A stretch of DNA of 64,000 nt. It comes from Orobanche coerulescens (taxonomy: Eukaryota; Streptophyta; Magnoliopsida; Lamiales; Orobanchaceae). Of this stretch, positions 24,876-35,837 are shown one piece after another. The notes below the pieces were generated by a model. The model searched no databases and was not told the origin of the DNA. It saw only the letters and a program-made list of their open reading frames with translations. Each line of letters opens with the position of its first letter. Positions within the stretch are counted from its first letter, which is position 1. The stretch is taken from NCBI GenBank assembly GCA_033398695.1, contig CM065806.1:40325001-40389000 (forward strand), in the 5' to 3' direction. The position numbers were made by a program, and so were the translations under genes.

Positions 24876-26157
24876 ATGCCTACGAGCTCCACAATTCCTT
24901 GTTTAGTTGCCAAAGGCACTGCAGATCTAAGCTGGCTATGGCATAAGAGGATGTCTCACGTCAACTTCAAGACTATCAACAAGATCTCAAGACAGGGACT
25001 AGTTAGAGTATTGCCGAATGTATAATTCAAAAAGACAGTGTCTGTGGACCATGTCAAAAAGGCAAGCAAATCAAGTCCACCCTGAAGAGAAAATCTTACC
25101 TTTCGACCCACAGAGTGTTGGAAATGCTACACATGGATCTCTATGGTCCGGTAGACCCGGTAAGTTTGGGAGGTAAGAAATACTGTCTTGTTGTTGTTGA
25201 TAATTACTCCAAGTATGCTTGGACAATTTTATTAAGCAAGAAGAAGGAAACAACATCAAAGCTGCCCGAGCTCCTGAGAAAGCTTCAAAATGAAAAAGTA
25301 TCGAGTATCGTGTCCATTCGTTCCGACAGAGGTTCAGAATTTACTAACCGCTTTACAGAGCAATACTGTTCGGAAAATGGGATACAACACGAAAACTCAG
25401 CTGCCCGTACACGTCAACAAAATGGTGTTGCTGAGCGAAAGAATAGGACGCTGAAGGAAGCAACAAGGATAATGATTGCCGCAAGCAATTTGCCACAACG
25501 TTTCTGGGGTGAAGCAACCAAAACCGCTGTATCGTCAGCAAGCACCACAGCAAAACAGCATATGAGATATGGAACAACAAAACTCCGTTAGTTTCGTATT
25601 TTCACATTGTTTGATGCAGGTGTTATGTGTTGAACAATGGGAAGGATAAACTTAGAACCTTTGATGAGAAGTCGGATGAAGGAATATTTGTAGGATATTC
25701 CTTCGGCAGCAAAGCTTACAGAATCTTTAATAAAAGGAAGTTGACGATCGAGGAATCATTTCATGTAGTGTTCGACGAACCTCACCATGACCCTATAGGA
25801 GTAGAAGCTGTTACACAGAACATCCAACAACTTTCCATCTTAGATCCACCAACTCCCATAGAACCTGTTGTTGACCTAGAAATTAACCCCGCAGCTATAA
25901 GAATCAACGCAGATGAAGTCGATGCTGTACAAGCTGAAGCTGAAACTACAGCAACTCAAGATATAGTACGGGACCCCAAATTAGAACCCGACCGAAGATG
26001 GTTGAGAGATCACCCGCAAGAGCTGATCATTGGAAACATTAATGCTGGTGTTTGTACTCGTAGGAGAATACAGAGTACACAAGGAAATGTACTGTGTGCA
26101 CAAGAAGAACCAGATAGTGAGATATCACTATTTTCTAAATGGAAATCTCAATCCTAG
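24876..26157 (+). pseudogene. SIRE-like integrase
   Basis: The His/Cys finger is at about 24930-25080 (WHKRMSHVNF and CGPCQKGKQ). The catalytic core at 25115-25591 has LHMDLYGPVD, VVVDNYSKYAW, IRSDRGSEFTN and the Glu-containing ENSAARTRQQNGVAERKNRT, so D, D and E residues are visible. The C-terminal part (25627-26157, after a frame break) has FDEKSDEGIFVGYS and the linker WLRDHPQELIIGN leading to RT. Confidence 0.88.
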
Positions 26158-26172
26158 CTTATAAGACTCAAT

Positions 26173-27249
26173 ATGTGCACTATTGCTGTATTCTTAGCCC
26201 AGTCCGAACCTGTTTCTACCATAGAAGCGCTCAATAATTCTCATTGGATAACATCTATGGAAGAAGAGCTTAAGGGTTTCAAAAGAAACAATGTATGGTA
26301 TCTTGTACCTACACCTACGCATCAACCAGTTGTTGGAACCAAATGGGTATTTAGAAACTAGAAGAGTCTAAATGGACTAATTATAAGGAATAAATCCAGA
26401 CTAGTCACACAAGGCTACAGACAGGAAGAAGGCATAGAGTACGATGAAACGTTTGCCCCTGTAGCCAGACTAGAGGCCATTTGGATATTTTTAGCATTTG
26501 CCGCCCATAAGAGCTTCATCGTATACCAAATGGACGTCAAAAGTGTATTCTTAAATGGAGACATTTCCGAAGAAGTTTATGTTGAACAACCACCAGGGTT
26601 TGCCAACATAGATGGCATAGATCTGGTATACAGTCTAAGGAAATTACTATATGGACTTAAGCAAGCCCCTAGAGCATGGTATGAGACCCTGTCCCAGTAT
26701 CTAACCGATAATGGATTTGAGAAAGGTGCTGTGGGCAAGACCTTGTTCAAAATACAGGAAGACAATGACCTTCTAATGTCTCAAATCTATGTAGATGACA
26801 TTATATTTGGTTCAACGAACCTTTCTTTATGTCAAAGGTTCTCTCATCTCATGCAAAGTAAATTTAAAATGAGTATGATGGGAGAACTTAGTTATTTCCT
26901 TGGTTTGAAGGTAAAGCAGTTCCCTACAGGGATTTTCATCAACCAGGAAAAATACTGCAAGGATCTTCTCAACAAATTTGGAATGAACACTTCCAAATCG
27001 TCGTCAACCCCCATGAGCACTTCCGTGCAAATTAGTTCTGATGAAGCCGGAAAGCTGGTTGACCAATCAAAGCACAACAAAGGTGACTCAGTGACCCATC
27101 CAGAAGACTGGATCCTAGTCTTTGATAAATCTTATGAAGGACGTGCAATTTATCAGAATCGAGACAAGGACGCTCACCGGAACTGGTGGCGAAACACCAA
27201 GAATGACCCTTCTAAAAGACCATGGAGGCATTCATACTATAGAAGCTAA
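26173..27249 (+). pseudogene. SIRE-like reverse transcriptase; RNase H deleted
   Basis: The RT start (WITSMEEELKGFKRNNVW, GTKWVFRN) is at 26173-26361 and ends at a stop; the next block reads through 26362-26529 (ARLEAI region). 26530-27249 has [23 protein letters not shown] and the catalytic [12 protein letters not shown] with both Asp residues. After [21 protein letters not shown] the frame enters an unrelated tail at about 27080. The PPT follows only 550 bases later, so the roughly 400-500 bp RNase H segment has been lost. Confidence 0.85.
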
Positions 27250-27646
27250 ATTTCCTTGTATTATAGTTTTTGTAATCTTATCTTCGGAACAGCAAAATTT
27301 TGTACTCAATATCAATAAAATTTTTGCCTGTCTTGAAAGATTACAACTCGTAATCTACTGTGTTCTTATATGTTTACATTCACTTTATTTATTCTTACTA
27401 TATTCATATTATGTAACCTATCTCATACAACTTTCTTTTGATAAAAGCTGAACTTGCCTGCGAGCAGTTCTTAGTGTTAAGCCAAATGCTGAAGGACAGA
27501 ACATTCGAAAGAAGAACAAGAAGTCTGCCCTACTTCAAACCGCTAAGTGTCAAAGTTTTCGCATCATCAAGGATGATTGAATAACATCATGAGGTTTTAT
27601 AAGGAAGACTCGGAAGGACTTGGCAAATTATCAAAAGGGGGGAAAT
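27250..27646 (+). other. 3' untranslated segment and PPT of the SIRE-like element
   Basis: AT-rich non-coding segment after the pol stop. It ends with the polypurine tract AAAAGGGGGGAAAT (27633-27646), which abuts the 3' LTR. Confidence 0.85.
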
Positions 27647-28482
27647 TGTTGGGATAACAATAACCATATAATGATGTTGTTTGAATAAACAAACCCTGTA
27701 TCGATCGTATTGTCAGAGTGTTTTGACAATATGCCAAATCCTGGATACCGCCTCTAGCTGTATCGAAAAGCTTATCAAGTATCAAACCATGTATCGAATA
27801 CCGCTCGCAGTCCCAACCATACAGTATATTGATCATACAGCGAAGAGTCCCGCAAAGCTAAAGTATGGAAGATGTCTTGAATATCAATACAGTGATCCTT
27901 CCATACAGCTCTCAACAGGACAAGAAGGAATCTTCAGTATTCGCTAGAAGTCAAGTCCCGTTGATAAAGAAGTATTTAAATACTGAAGGATAAAGTATTT
28001 AAATACTGTAAGTTAGAAGATCTTCAGATCCCGCAATATCCGGATCTTAGTCAAATATCAGTTGTCGCAGAATCTTGCCCAACGGATATATTTCAAATGG
28101 ATATATTTCAGAAGCTATATATATATATCTCCAGAGTTTGAAGATCATTAACTACTAAAGAACGACTGAAAATATACAGAATACATTCAAAATATTCACG
28201 ACTTACAAACGTTCAAAGCTTACAAGAAATATTCAGAGCAAAACATATCTCCCCAAGCTTTCTGCTAGTCAGATAAAAGAGATATATAGTGCTCAAACCT
28301 TGAACAACACATCATCAGCTTAAAGCCCAGAAAGTCATAGATGTTGTTCAACCCCTGTTCTATCTTTGAACAAACTCATATCAGCCCTGTGTGGACTGAG
28401 AAACCCTTGCTACTCCCGAACTGTGTGTGACAGACTTCATTAAAGGAGACGAAGCTTCAGAACTGTGTGTGAAGAAGCCAGT
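27647..28482 (+). repeat. 3' LTR of the SIRE-like element, first part
   Basis: It matches the 5' LTR from its first base up to the Athila insertion at 28483. The remainder of this LTR resumes at 59752-60134, after the CCAGT duplication. Confidence 0.92.
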
Positions 28483-30105
28483 TGACACGTCTTTAGTGTA
28501 ACTATCGCAAGTGCACGATATCGTATCAAGTAGTAAGTGGACTTTTTGAGTCCGGTTTATCGATCCCACGAGGAAGTTAGGTTATATATTGAATTATACA
28601 CTATTTAACTATTTGTTATAGATATTTATAAGATTGAAACACACAATTTAAGAGTTTGGTTTGACAATTATAAAGAAAGTTGCAATAATAGTTCTAATAT
28701 TCAAGGAAATGAAAGATTGCACTAATAATAGATTAATAAAAGATAAAATGAAATAGTTGGGATTACAAACTTAGTTCATCATTAGTTATAGAAGATGTAT
28801 AGGAGATCATATGATGAATTTACTTATTATGTTGTGTAGATTCGATTTTCCTTAAAAAGACGGTTTCTCTTTCGAACTATAAAACGCCCCTTATATATTG
28901 AATTAATCCATTATATTTCTATGTTGATTGGCTTCAATACATAGCATTAGGTTTTATGAAAATAACTCAAAGAATCATATAAGGTCTAAAGGTATATTTC
29001 TTACCCCTAGAACAACTTATAGTGAAGATCATTTGACCTAATCAAACATATTTTCTTTCGAAACATATGAAGACCATAAATATCGTCATTTATTGGCCAA
29101 ATAAATAAAGATTGGTAAAACAATGAAAATCACACACAATAATAAGTAATTCATAATAGATCTTTATACAAACTTAAATAACATGACTAACCTTGTTTAT
29201 AATCCCAACTTAAGTAACTTAGCCCATGAAGGGTTTAATAAACATAATACAAGCTTGAGTGGTCATTATTAGTTGAAAAAGAGAAAGAATTGATCCTAAC
29301 TTCCTTAGTAGATAAAGGAGAAAGAAGCAATAAACTCCCTTAACAACATATGTTATACCACTATTACACAAGTCACTCAACAACACAAGTGTGTTCTTCA
29401 CACAAAAAGAAAATATTACAAAAAGTGGAAAAATAAATGATGAAGGATGAATAATGATGGATTTAAGGGGTCTATTTATACACCTAAAGTCATCTAATAG
29501 CTCCAAAACTCCTGCATTATTATATTAGATCGGATCAATGCCAGCCATCCCCTCAATAATAGACCAAAAGTATAAAAAATTAGGCAATGATCACTAATCT
29601 GTGAAGAGTTACGGCCGTAACATTGAGGAGTTATGGCCGTAACTTTGATGACTTATGGTCGTAACATTGAGGAGTTACAGCCGTAACATGGCTTCGTAAA
29701 TTTTCATTTTGTGATTTACACCCGTACACGCCCGTATGGAGTTTCAGACTTCATTTTCAGCCTAGAATTTCTTATAATTTGCGTTTTTGCCCCAAATCTT
29801 CTTCGAATGATAACTTTTGATATTTAACTCTGATTTTGAATCCGGAAAGACTGCCAAACTCGTCTCGGAAAGCCCTACAACATGAATACATAAAAATTCA
29901 ACAACAATAATATTTTATACACATGTTATTTCTTCAGTAAATCAGTAATTTAATCCGATTAAGACTAAATTTACATCTTCATCTGATAAATAATAAAATT
30001 ATTAAAAATTAATTAATTCTAAGCAAAAACAAGTAGACTAGCTCAATTATGGGTGAAATATATCGATACAAACTATGGATAAGTGTATAAAACTGACACT
30101 TATCA
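28483..30105 (-). repeat. 3' LTR of Athila
   Basis: 1623 bp, uninterrupted, matching the reassembled 5' LTR (1567 bp). TATA box GTGTATAAATAG is at 29472-29483. Four TTACGGCCGTAA-type palindromes lie just upstream (29608-29688); the 5' LTR has only two. The interval is non-coding. Confidence 0.95.
29608..29688 (-). promoter_or_regulatory. Palindrome cluster upstream of the TATA box, Athila 3' LTR
   Basis: Four tandem units contain GTTACGGCCGTAAC (perfect at 29608-29621) or one-base variants, spaced about 20-25 bp. They sit about 125 bases upstream of the TATA box on the minus strand. Confidence 0.7.
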
Positions 30106-30119
30106 CACCCCCCAAACTT
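30106..30119 (-). other. Polypurine tract of Athila
   Basis: AAGTTTGGGGGGTG on the minus strand directly precedes the 3' LTR. Near-copies occur at 31327-31339 and 37761-37773. Confidence 0.92.
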
Positions 30120-30592
30120 GAATTCTTGCTAGTTCCGAGCAAGACTCTTTATTGATCACACTCCAAAAATAAAAATAAAAATAAAAATAAGACACAAAAA
30201 TAATAATACACACATAAATTAAGAAAAAATAATTATATATATAAAGAGGATAATAGATCAAAATTCCACTAATACACAATAACCAGCTTTATACAGTAGA
30301 TAGAAATGAATCAAGATTCAAAATAAATCTACTAATGATTTTGAAGTTAAAACACGACTTATTTTGTAATTCCAAAATGCAAGGTTTTCCCCCAAAAGGT
30401 TGATTATTTCTTTCCCACTCATGATACAAACGACTCTCTTTAATGGTTGTTCTCGATCACTCGTTTATTTTTCGACTCAATATGAAGAAGAATTTCATCG
30501 GCGTCATCAAATATTGTGATTGTTCACGAAATTGAGTGTATTGAAATTCAGCTGCTAATTAATTTAAATATGCTCATAAACTACATCCCTTA

Positions 30593-30873
30593 GTGATAGC
30601 TTTCACACCGTTATTTGCTAACGTGTAGCTCTTTTCACCAACACAATTTCCATTTTTTTTAGGTGATAGCTTTCACACCGTTATTTGCTAACGTGTAGCT
30701 CTTTTCACCAACACAATTTCCATTTTTTTTAGGTGATAGCTTTCACACCGATTTTTGCTAACGTGTAGCTCTTTTCACCAACACATTTTCTATCTTTTTT
30801 TAGGTGATAGTTTCCACACCGTTATTTGCTAACATGTAGCTCTTTTCACCAATGACTCCTTTTTTTGGGGAAT
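30593..30873. repeat. Four-copy ~70 bp tandem repeat
   Basis: Units start with GTGATAGCTTTCACACCG at 30593, 30663, 30733 and (variant) 30804. The first two are nearly identical; the fourth is diverged. Each unit contains short inverted halves (GGTGATAGC / GCTCTTTTCACC), so the RNA could fold. Confidence 0.9.
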
Positions 30874-31153
30874 AGAATTTTTGCAGAAAATCATTTATTA
30901 GCTAAGCATGAAAAATCAAAAACTCCACAAATTAAGTAAATTTCAGTTCTATTTTTCAGCAACCGACTGATTCTTCTTTTCTCAAGGTAACGAATGACTC
31001 GATTTTATATGATAACTACAAGGCTTGGAAAGAGAGATTAAGGCTCAAAAATTTTGGAATATACAATTTTTTTACCGGTTAAAATGATTTTAGAAGCTTG
31101 TATATAGCTAATTTATCGGTGTTATGGCCAGATCTAGAAATCTCACAAATCAA

Positions 31154-31158
<5 letters not shown>

Positions 31159-31192
<34 letters not shown>
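31159..31192. repeat. (TA)n microsatellite
   Basis: Uninterrupted TA dinucleotide run in the Athila 3' untranslated region. Confidence 0.95.
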
Positions 31193-31195
<3 letters not shown>

Positions 31196-31407
31196 TTAAG
31201 GCAAATAACCAAAATAATCAAAACACACCAAAATACCTACACACCAAAATAATGCAATCATACGATTTAAAACAAAATAAACACCAAAGTTCAAAAACAA
31301 ACAAAATAAACACAAAAGTTCCAAAACACCCCCAAACTTAAAGATAAAAACTGTCCCGAGTTTTAGAAATGAAAAGCAAGTGAGAAAACAGAAAACTCCC
31401 TGAAATT

Positions 31408-31556
31408 TTAGGTTTTTGATCCTCCAGGTGTGTCGTCAGGGATGTTTAGAAAACGAAAAAGCTTTTCAAAGCACTTCTCTGTTTTTAATTGTCGGTCGAT
31501 TATTTCATTTTGATTTCTCAATATTTCAGCTTGGGATGTCTCTAATCCCCGTACTC
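31408..31556 (-). pseudogene. C-terminal end of the Athila 3' ORF
   Basis: The minus strand reads RGLETSQAEILRNQNEII, then a short charged helix ending near LNIPDDTPGGSKT and a stop. It looks like a coiled-coil tail. It is the end of the 3' ORF that starts at 36776; the gag-only Copia element (31557-35837, TACTC duplication) splits them. Confidence 0.75.
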
Positions 31557-32588
31557 TGTTGGGTACGGGGTCGGATATTTGCGCCGTTTGCGGAAGCGTA
31601 AATAAAAAGTGCGGAAAATAAAGGACACGAGAATTTATAGAGGTTCGGCTATAAACGAGCCTACGTCCTCTCTCGGTATCTTTTTCTATAGGATCAAGAT
31701 AAAAACCTCTACGCCTCTCTTCTATCGGTCGAGGTATAACCGTTACAATCACGTCTTCTATTGGTCCGTGATAAACCACTCGTACTTGTCTTTGCGTCGG
31801 TCCAAGTTAAACCGTTTTCCTTTTCTATCGGACAAGGAATCAACCTCTCTAGCTTTCTATGGGTACTAGATAAACCTCACTCGATAGCGATTGCGATTCT
31901 AATAATGCCGGATCCTTGATCCTAATAACACCGAATCTAATCGTATCTTTTCTTTTACCACTCGTGTATGTTTTCGTGAATTCTCACTCAAACACTTACA
32001 ATTAAGCTCAATATCAACAACAAGAATGTGTATAATAATATCACAAGAATAGACAATTTGCTCAAGGTTGTTGTACTCAAACAATACCATAGGGATGGTA
32101 TTTATAGGCTCCATCTTCAAACTAGCCGTTAGCTGCTGCACACTGCATTACGTACGCTATCTCATTCATATTACGTACGTAAGATTCATTACGTACGTTA
32201 ACCTCCCCAGGTTACGTACGTTAGCTTAGTCCAGTTTCAGTCCAGTGAGTTTCGTCATTTTGAGTTACGTACGTTAGCATAGACCTCGTTACGTACGTTA
32301 ACATTACGTCACTGATGACGTCATATATCCGTTGTATGCTTTGCTGACTTTGACTCCTCCAACGTTCACTTGTTTGAACCATGTTACGTACGTTATCTTT
32401 CTTTCATTACGTACGTTAGCTTGCCAATATTACGTACGTTAACATACCCTTGTTACGTACGTTAGCTTTGTTTTTCTTCAGCATTTTGCACTTCGTTTTC
32501 TTCGATGCTTGGCTTCGTCTCTTCGTTGTTTTGTTTTGCTTATCAACATTAATCATCAAAACACTTTTGATTTATGTATGGAACAACA
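31557..32588 (-). repeat. 3' LTR of the gag-only Copia element
   Basis: TGTTG...CAACA ends; TATA box TATAAATA at 32099-32106; ten TTACGTACGTAA-type palindromes at 32144-32466; one TGACGTCA at 32316-32323. Confidence 0.95.
32144..32466 (-). promoter_or_regulatory. Ten-copy TTACGTACGTAA array upstream of the TATA box (3' LTR)
   Basis: Ten copies of (T)TACGTACGTWA lie within about 320 bp; 32171-32182 is a perfect 12-mer. The canonical bZIP/CRE palindrome TGACGTCA sits inside the array (32316-32323). The TATA box is about 40 bases further downstream on the minus strand. Spacing is irregular, so this is not a simple tandem repeat. Confidence 0.75.
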
Positions 32589-33352
32589 ATCTCCCCCTTT
32601 TTGATGATTACAAAACAACACTTCGTCAATGGGATTTTCCTGCAAAAAATACAAATATATGTATATCTTTACAGACCAAAGTTTTCGACTTTGTCCGTTT
32701 CGTTAGAATCTTCTCCCATTACTTTTTCGACTCCTTCTTTTCTTTTCTCCTTTCCTTTAACTTATCGAATTTTTCAAATTTTTCATCGTCTTTTCGACGT
32801 CTCCTCATTTTTCTTTTTCTGTCATTTTTCGACTTCTCCTTTTCATTTTTCTCCTTTCCTTCGTTTCTCTCCCTTTTAGGGTAAATCCCATGTTCTTATT
32901 TTTCATCGTCTTTTCGACGTCTCCTCATTTTTCTTTTTCTGTCATTTTTCGACTTCTCCTTTTCATTTTTCTCCTTTCCTTCGTTTCTCTCCCTTTTAGG
33001 GTAAATCCCATTTTCTTATTTTCCTCCTTTCTCTCCCCCTTTTTGTTTTCATCAAAAAGTAAAAAAATAGCAATTGAATTTAATGATACCAAAAGTAGAA
33101 TATGCACGATATCAATTTATGATAAAAAAATGCATAAAGGGTAAAAACTCCCCCTGAAAATATTCTCTCCCCTTAACAAATACTCCCCCTGAGTAAAATA
33201 CAAAAATCAATTTTTGGGGATCCAACCTATAGTTGGTTTTTGTTTAGAAACGTAGACGATATTTGAAACGATTGTTCCTTTAAGAACCCAAATTTTCTTA
33301 ATTTTTATCGTCCGTCTCGGGCTTTTGCAATTTGAAATATGATGCCCGATTT
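32589..33352 (-). other. Non-coding 3' part of the gag-only element
   Basis: The PPT lies at the left edge. A pyrimidine-rich (plus strand) stretch contains a 120-bp tandem duplication (about 32781-32890 and 32901-33010, almost identical). No pol remnant is visible, so pol seems absent rather than decayed. Confidence 0.8.
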
Positions 33353-34747
33353 TTAAACACTTTTCGCAAGGGGTATCTTAAAATTAACGGATTCGTTTTT
33401 CGAACGTGGTTTGAATCCTAAACCCTCTTTATTCAAAGTAAATTTTTGAACACCAAGCATTTGTTCAAATTTCTCGTTTCCGCACGAGAATTTCTTTGTC
33501 AAAGATTTAAGCTCGGTTTGGATTTTAGCGAGATCATTCTTTAAAATATTTTCATTTTCAATACACTTTGAATGATCGATTTCAACAAATTTTCCCTTTT
33601 CGATAATTTTAGAATTTTCAATTTCCAAGGATTTAATTTTAGACTTAAGGGATTTGATTTCCGATAATGCATTTTGAAAATCCGTATGAAGTAATTCAAA
33701 TGCATCAAAAAGTTCATCACGGGAGGATGTACTAACCTGACTTTCGATGTCGGTGTCGTCGAACGAACTCCGGGCCATGAGAGCGAGATTATTTTGATTG
33801 ATGAACTCATCATCTTCGTCTTCATCGCTCCATGTTGCTACGAGAACCTCCTTCTTGGGTTTGACACGGCAATTTTTAGCAAAGTGGCCAGGTTTACCAC
33901 ATAATCGACAAGAGTTGTCGAATTTCTTTGTTTCGCTCGAGATATTCTTTTTCCTCCGGTTTAATAAAGTTTGGAACTTATTAATATTTTTGGCATAATA
34001 TGCCATTTCTTCGTCGCTTTCTTCCACCGGGATTTCTTCCTTCTTTCTCGATATCTTAGCCTTCATGGCTAGCGATTTTTCTTTCGGTTTCGGCTTGACA
34101 CTTCGTGATTTTAGCACGATCTCATAATTAATTAGCGAACCAACGAGGGCGCTAAAATCGAGCGTGTTGAGATCTTTGGATTCCATAATCGCGGTCACGG
34201 TGCCGTCCCATTCGCTAGGTAGTGATCGTAAAATTTTCTTAACTTTTTCACTACTAGACAATGGTTTACCGAATGAAGCAAGTCCATTTGTGATGACCGA
34301 AAATCGGTCGAGCATATTGGTGATGGACTCGTCACCTTTCATCATGAATAACTCGTAGTCATGGAGAAGCATATTTATCTTCGTCTCCTTGACTTGAGTC
34401 GTCCCTTCGTGTGTGATTTCTAGAATTTTCCATATTTCTTTCGCACTCTCACACGATGAGATTCGATTGACCTCTTCCGTATTTAAGGCACAAAATAAGA
34501 GTTGAGTAGTCTTACAATTTAGATGGTCATTTTTCCAATCGGCATCGTCATATTCTTCAAAAGTTTTGAGCGTACCGTCGGATTTGATAGGAACTTTTGG
34601 GCCAAGGCAAATAATCTTCCAAATCTCGATGTCGTATGCTCGGATGAATATCGACATCTTCTTCTTCCACGTCAAATAATTTGAGCCATCAAAGAATGGT
34701 GGTCGGTTGAGAGCAAGGCCTTCGACTGGAGAGAATTGAAACGCCAT
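33353..34747 (-). CDS. Intact Copia gag protein, 464 residues
   Basis: The first good ATG is at 34747 (MAFQFSPVEGLAL); the longer open frame upstream has no Met and overlaps the primer-site region. The N-terminal third is the UBN2-type Copia capsid (RPPFFDGSNYLTWKKKMS, then SAKEIWKILEITHEG and ILRSLPSEWDGTVTAIMES). A Lys-rich linker follows, and a perfect zinc knuckle, CRLCGKPGHFAKNC, is near residues 280-293. An acidic stretch (WSDEDEDDEF) and a coiled-coil-like, Lys/Glu-rich C-terminus come after it. The frame closes where an autonomous SIRE-type element would continue to protease. It is the longest undamaged Copia frame in the window. It presumably packages RNA of its own family into particles. 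Confidence 0.92.
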   Translation of the reverse strand: MAFQFSPVEGLALNRPPFFDGSNYLTWKKKMSIFIRAYDIEIWKIICLGPKVPIKSDGTLKTFEEYDDADWKNDHLNCKTTQLLFCALNTEEVNRISSCESAKEIWKILEITHEGTTQVKETKINMLLHDYELFMMKGDESITNMLDRFSVITNGLASFGKPLSSSEKVKKILRSLPSEWDGTVTAIMESKDLNTLDFSALVGSLINYEIVLKSRSVKPKPKEKSLAMKAKISRKKEEIPVEESDEEMAYYAKNINKFQTLLNRRKKNISSETKKFDNSCRLCGKPGHFAKNCRVKPKKEVLVATWSDEDEDDEFINQNNLALMARSSFDDTDIESQVSTSSRDELFDAFELLHTDFQNALSEIKSLKSKIKSLEIENSKIIEKGKFVEIDHSKCIENENILKNDLAKIQTELKSLTKKFSCGNEKFEQMLGVQKFTLNKEGLGFKPRSKNESVNFKIPLAKSV

Positions 34748-34805
34748 TGGATCTTTTTCTCCTCGGATGTTAAGCCACGTATTGGAGTACCTCTCCGATA
34801 CCAAT

Positions 34806-35837
34806 TGTTGGGTACGGGGTCGGATATTTGCGCCGTTTGCGGAAGCGTAAATAAAAAGTGCGGAAAATAAAGGACACGAGAATTTATAGAGGTTCGGCTA
34901 TAAACGAACCTACGTCCTACCTCGGTATCTTTTTCTATAGGATCAAGATAAAAACCTCTACGCCTCTCTTCTATCGGTCGAGGTATAAGCGTTACAATCA
35001 CGTCTTCTATTGGTCCGTGATAAACCACTCGTACTTGTCTTTGCGTCGGTCCAAGTTAAACCGTTTTTCTTTTCTATCGGACAAGGAATCAACCTCTCTA
35101 GCTTTCTATGGGTACTAGATAAACCTCACTCGATAGCGATTGCGATTCTAATAATGCCGAATCCTTGATCCTAATAACACCGAATCCAATCGTATCTTTT
35201 CTTTTACCACTCGTGTATGTTTTCGTGAATTCTCACTCAAACACTTACAATTAAGCTCAATATCAACAACAAGAATGTGTATAATAATATCACAAGAATA
35301 GACAATTTGCTCAAGGTTGTTGTACTCAAACAATACCATAGGGATGGTATTTATAGGCTCCATCTTCAAACTAGCCGTTAGCTGCTGCACACTACATTAC
35401 GTACGCTATCTCATTCATATTACGTACGTAAGATTCATTACGTACGTTAACCTCCCCAGGTTACGTACGTTAGCTTAGTCCAGTTTCAGTCCAGTGAGTT
35501 TCGTCATTTTGAGTTACGTACGTTAGCATAGACCTCGTTACGTACGTTAACATTACGTCACTGATGACGTCATATATCCGTTGTATGCTTTGCTGACTTT
35601 GACTCCTCCAACGTTCACTTGTTTGAACCATGTTACGTACGTTATCTTTCTTTCATTACGTACGTTAGCTTGCCAATATTACGTACGTTACTATACCCTT
35701 GTTACGTACGTTAGCTTTGTTTTTCTTCAGCATTTTGCACTTCGTTTTCTTCGATGCTTGGCTTCGTCTCTTCGTTGTTTTGTTTTGCTTATCAACATTA
35801 ATCATCAAAACACTTTTGATTTATGTATGGAACAACA
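34806..35837 (-). repeat. 5' LTR of the gag-only Copia element
   Basis: Same length as 31557-32588 and nearly identical. The palindrome array lies at 35393-35716 and the TATA box at about 35348-35355; both are conserved, so the promoter looks intact. Confidence 0.95.
35393..35716 (-). promoter_or_regulatory. TTACGTACGTAA array upstream of the TATA box (5' LTR)
   Basis: The same ten-copy array as in the partner LTR. One of the few LTR differences (TTAACAT versus TTACTAT near 35690) falls in spacer next to a palindrome. Confidence 0.72.

Larger units (their letters stand above)
30120..31407 (-). other. Athila 3' untranslated region with tandem repeats
   Basis: No coding signal. It holds a four-copy ~70-bp tandem repeat (30593-30873), a long TA microsatellite (about 31159-31192) and a second PPT-like sequence (31327-31339) about 70 bases downstream of the 3' ORF stop. 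Confidence 0.8.
31557..35837 (-). mobile_element. Gag-only (non-autonomous) Copia element, SIRE-like, apparently young
   Basis: Two LTRs of exactly 1032 bp (31557-32588 and 34806-35837) flank a 2.2 kb interior that encodes only gag on the minus strand. TACTC is duplicated perfectly (31552-31556 and 35838-35842). By eye I count about nine LTR differences, near 1 percent. A Met-tRNA-like primer site (TGGTATCGGAGA, close to 34803) and the PPT AAAAAGGGGGAGAT (32589-32602) are present. There is no protease, integrase or RT, so an autonomous partner must supply them. Confidence 0.93.

Noticed and set aside
30593..30873. CRISPR-like array
   Set aside because: Units are contiguous, without unique spacers, in a plant retrotransposon; it is a tandem repeat.
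32432..33144. Plus-strand hydrophobic ORFs (many Phe/Leu/Ser codons)
   Set aside because: They arise from a pyrimidine-rich non-coding stretch and a tandem duplication in the gag-only element, antisense to its transcript.
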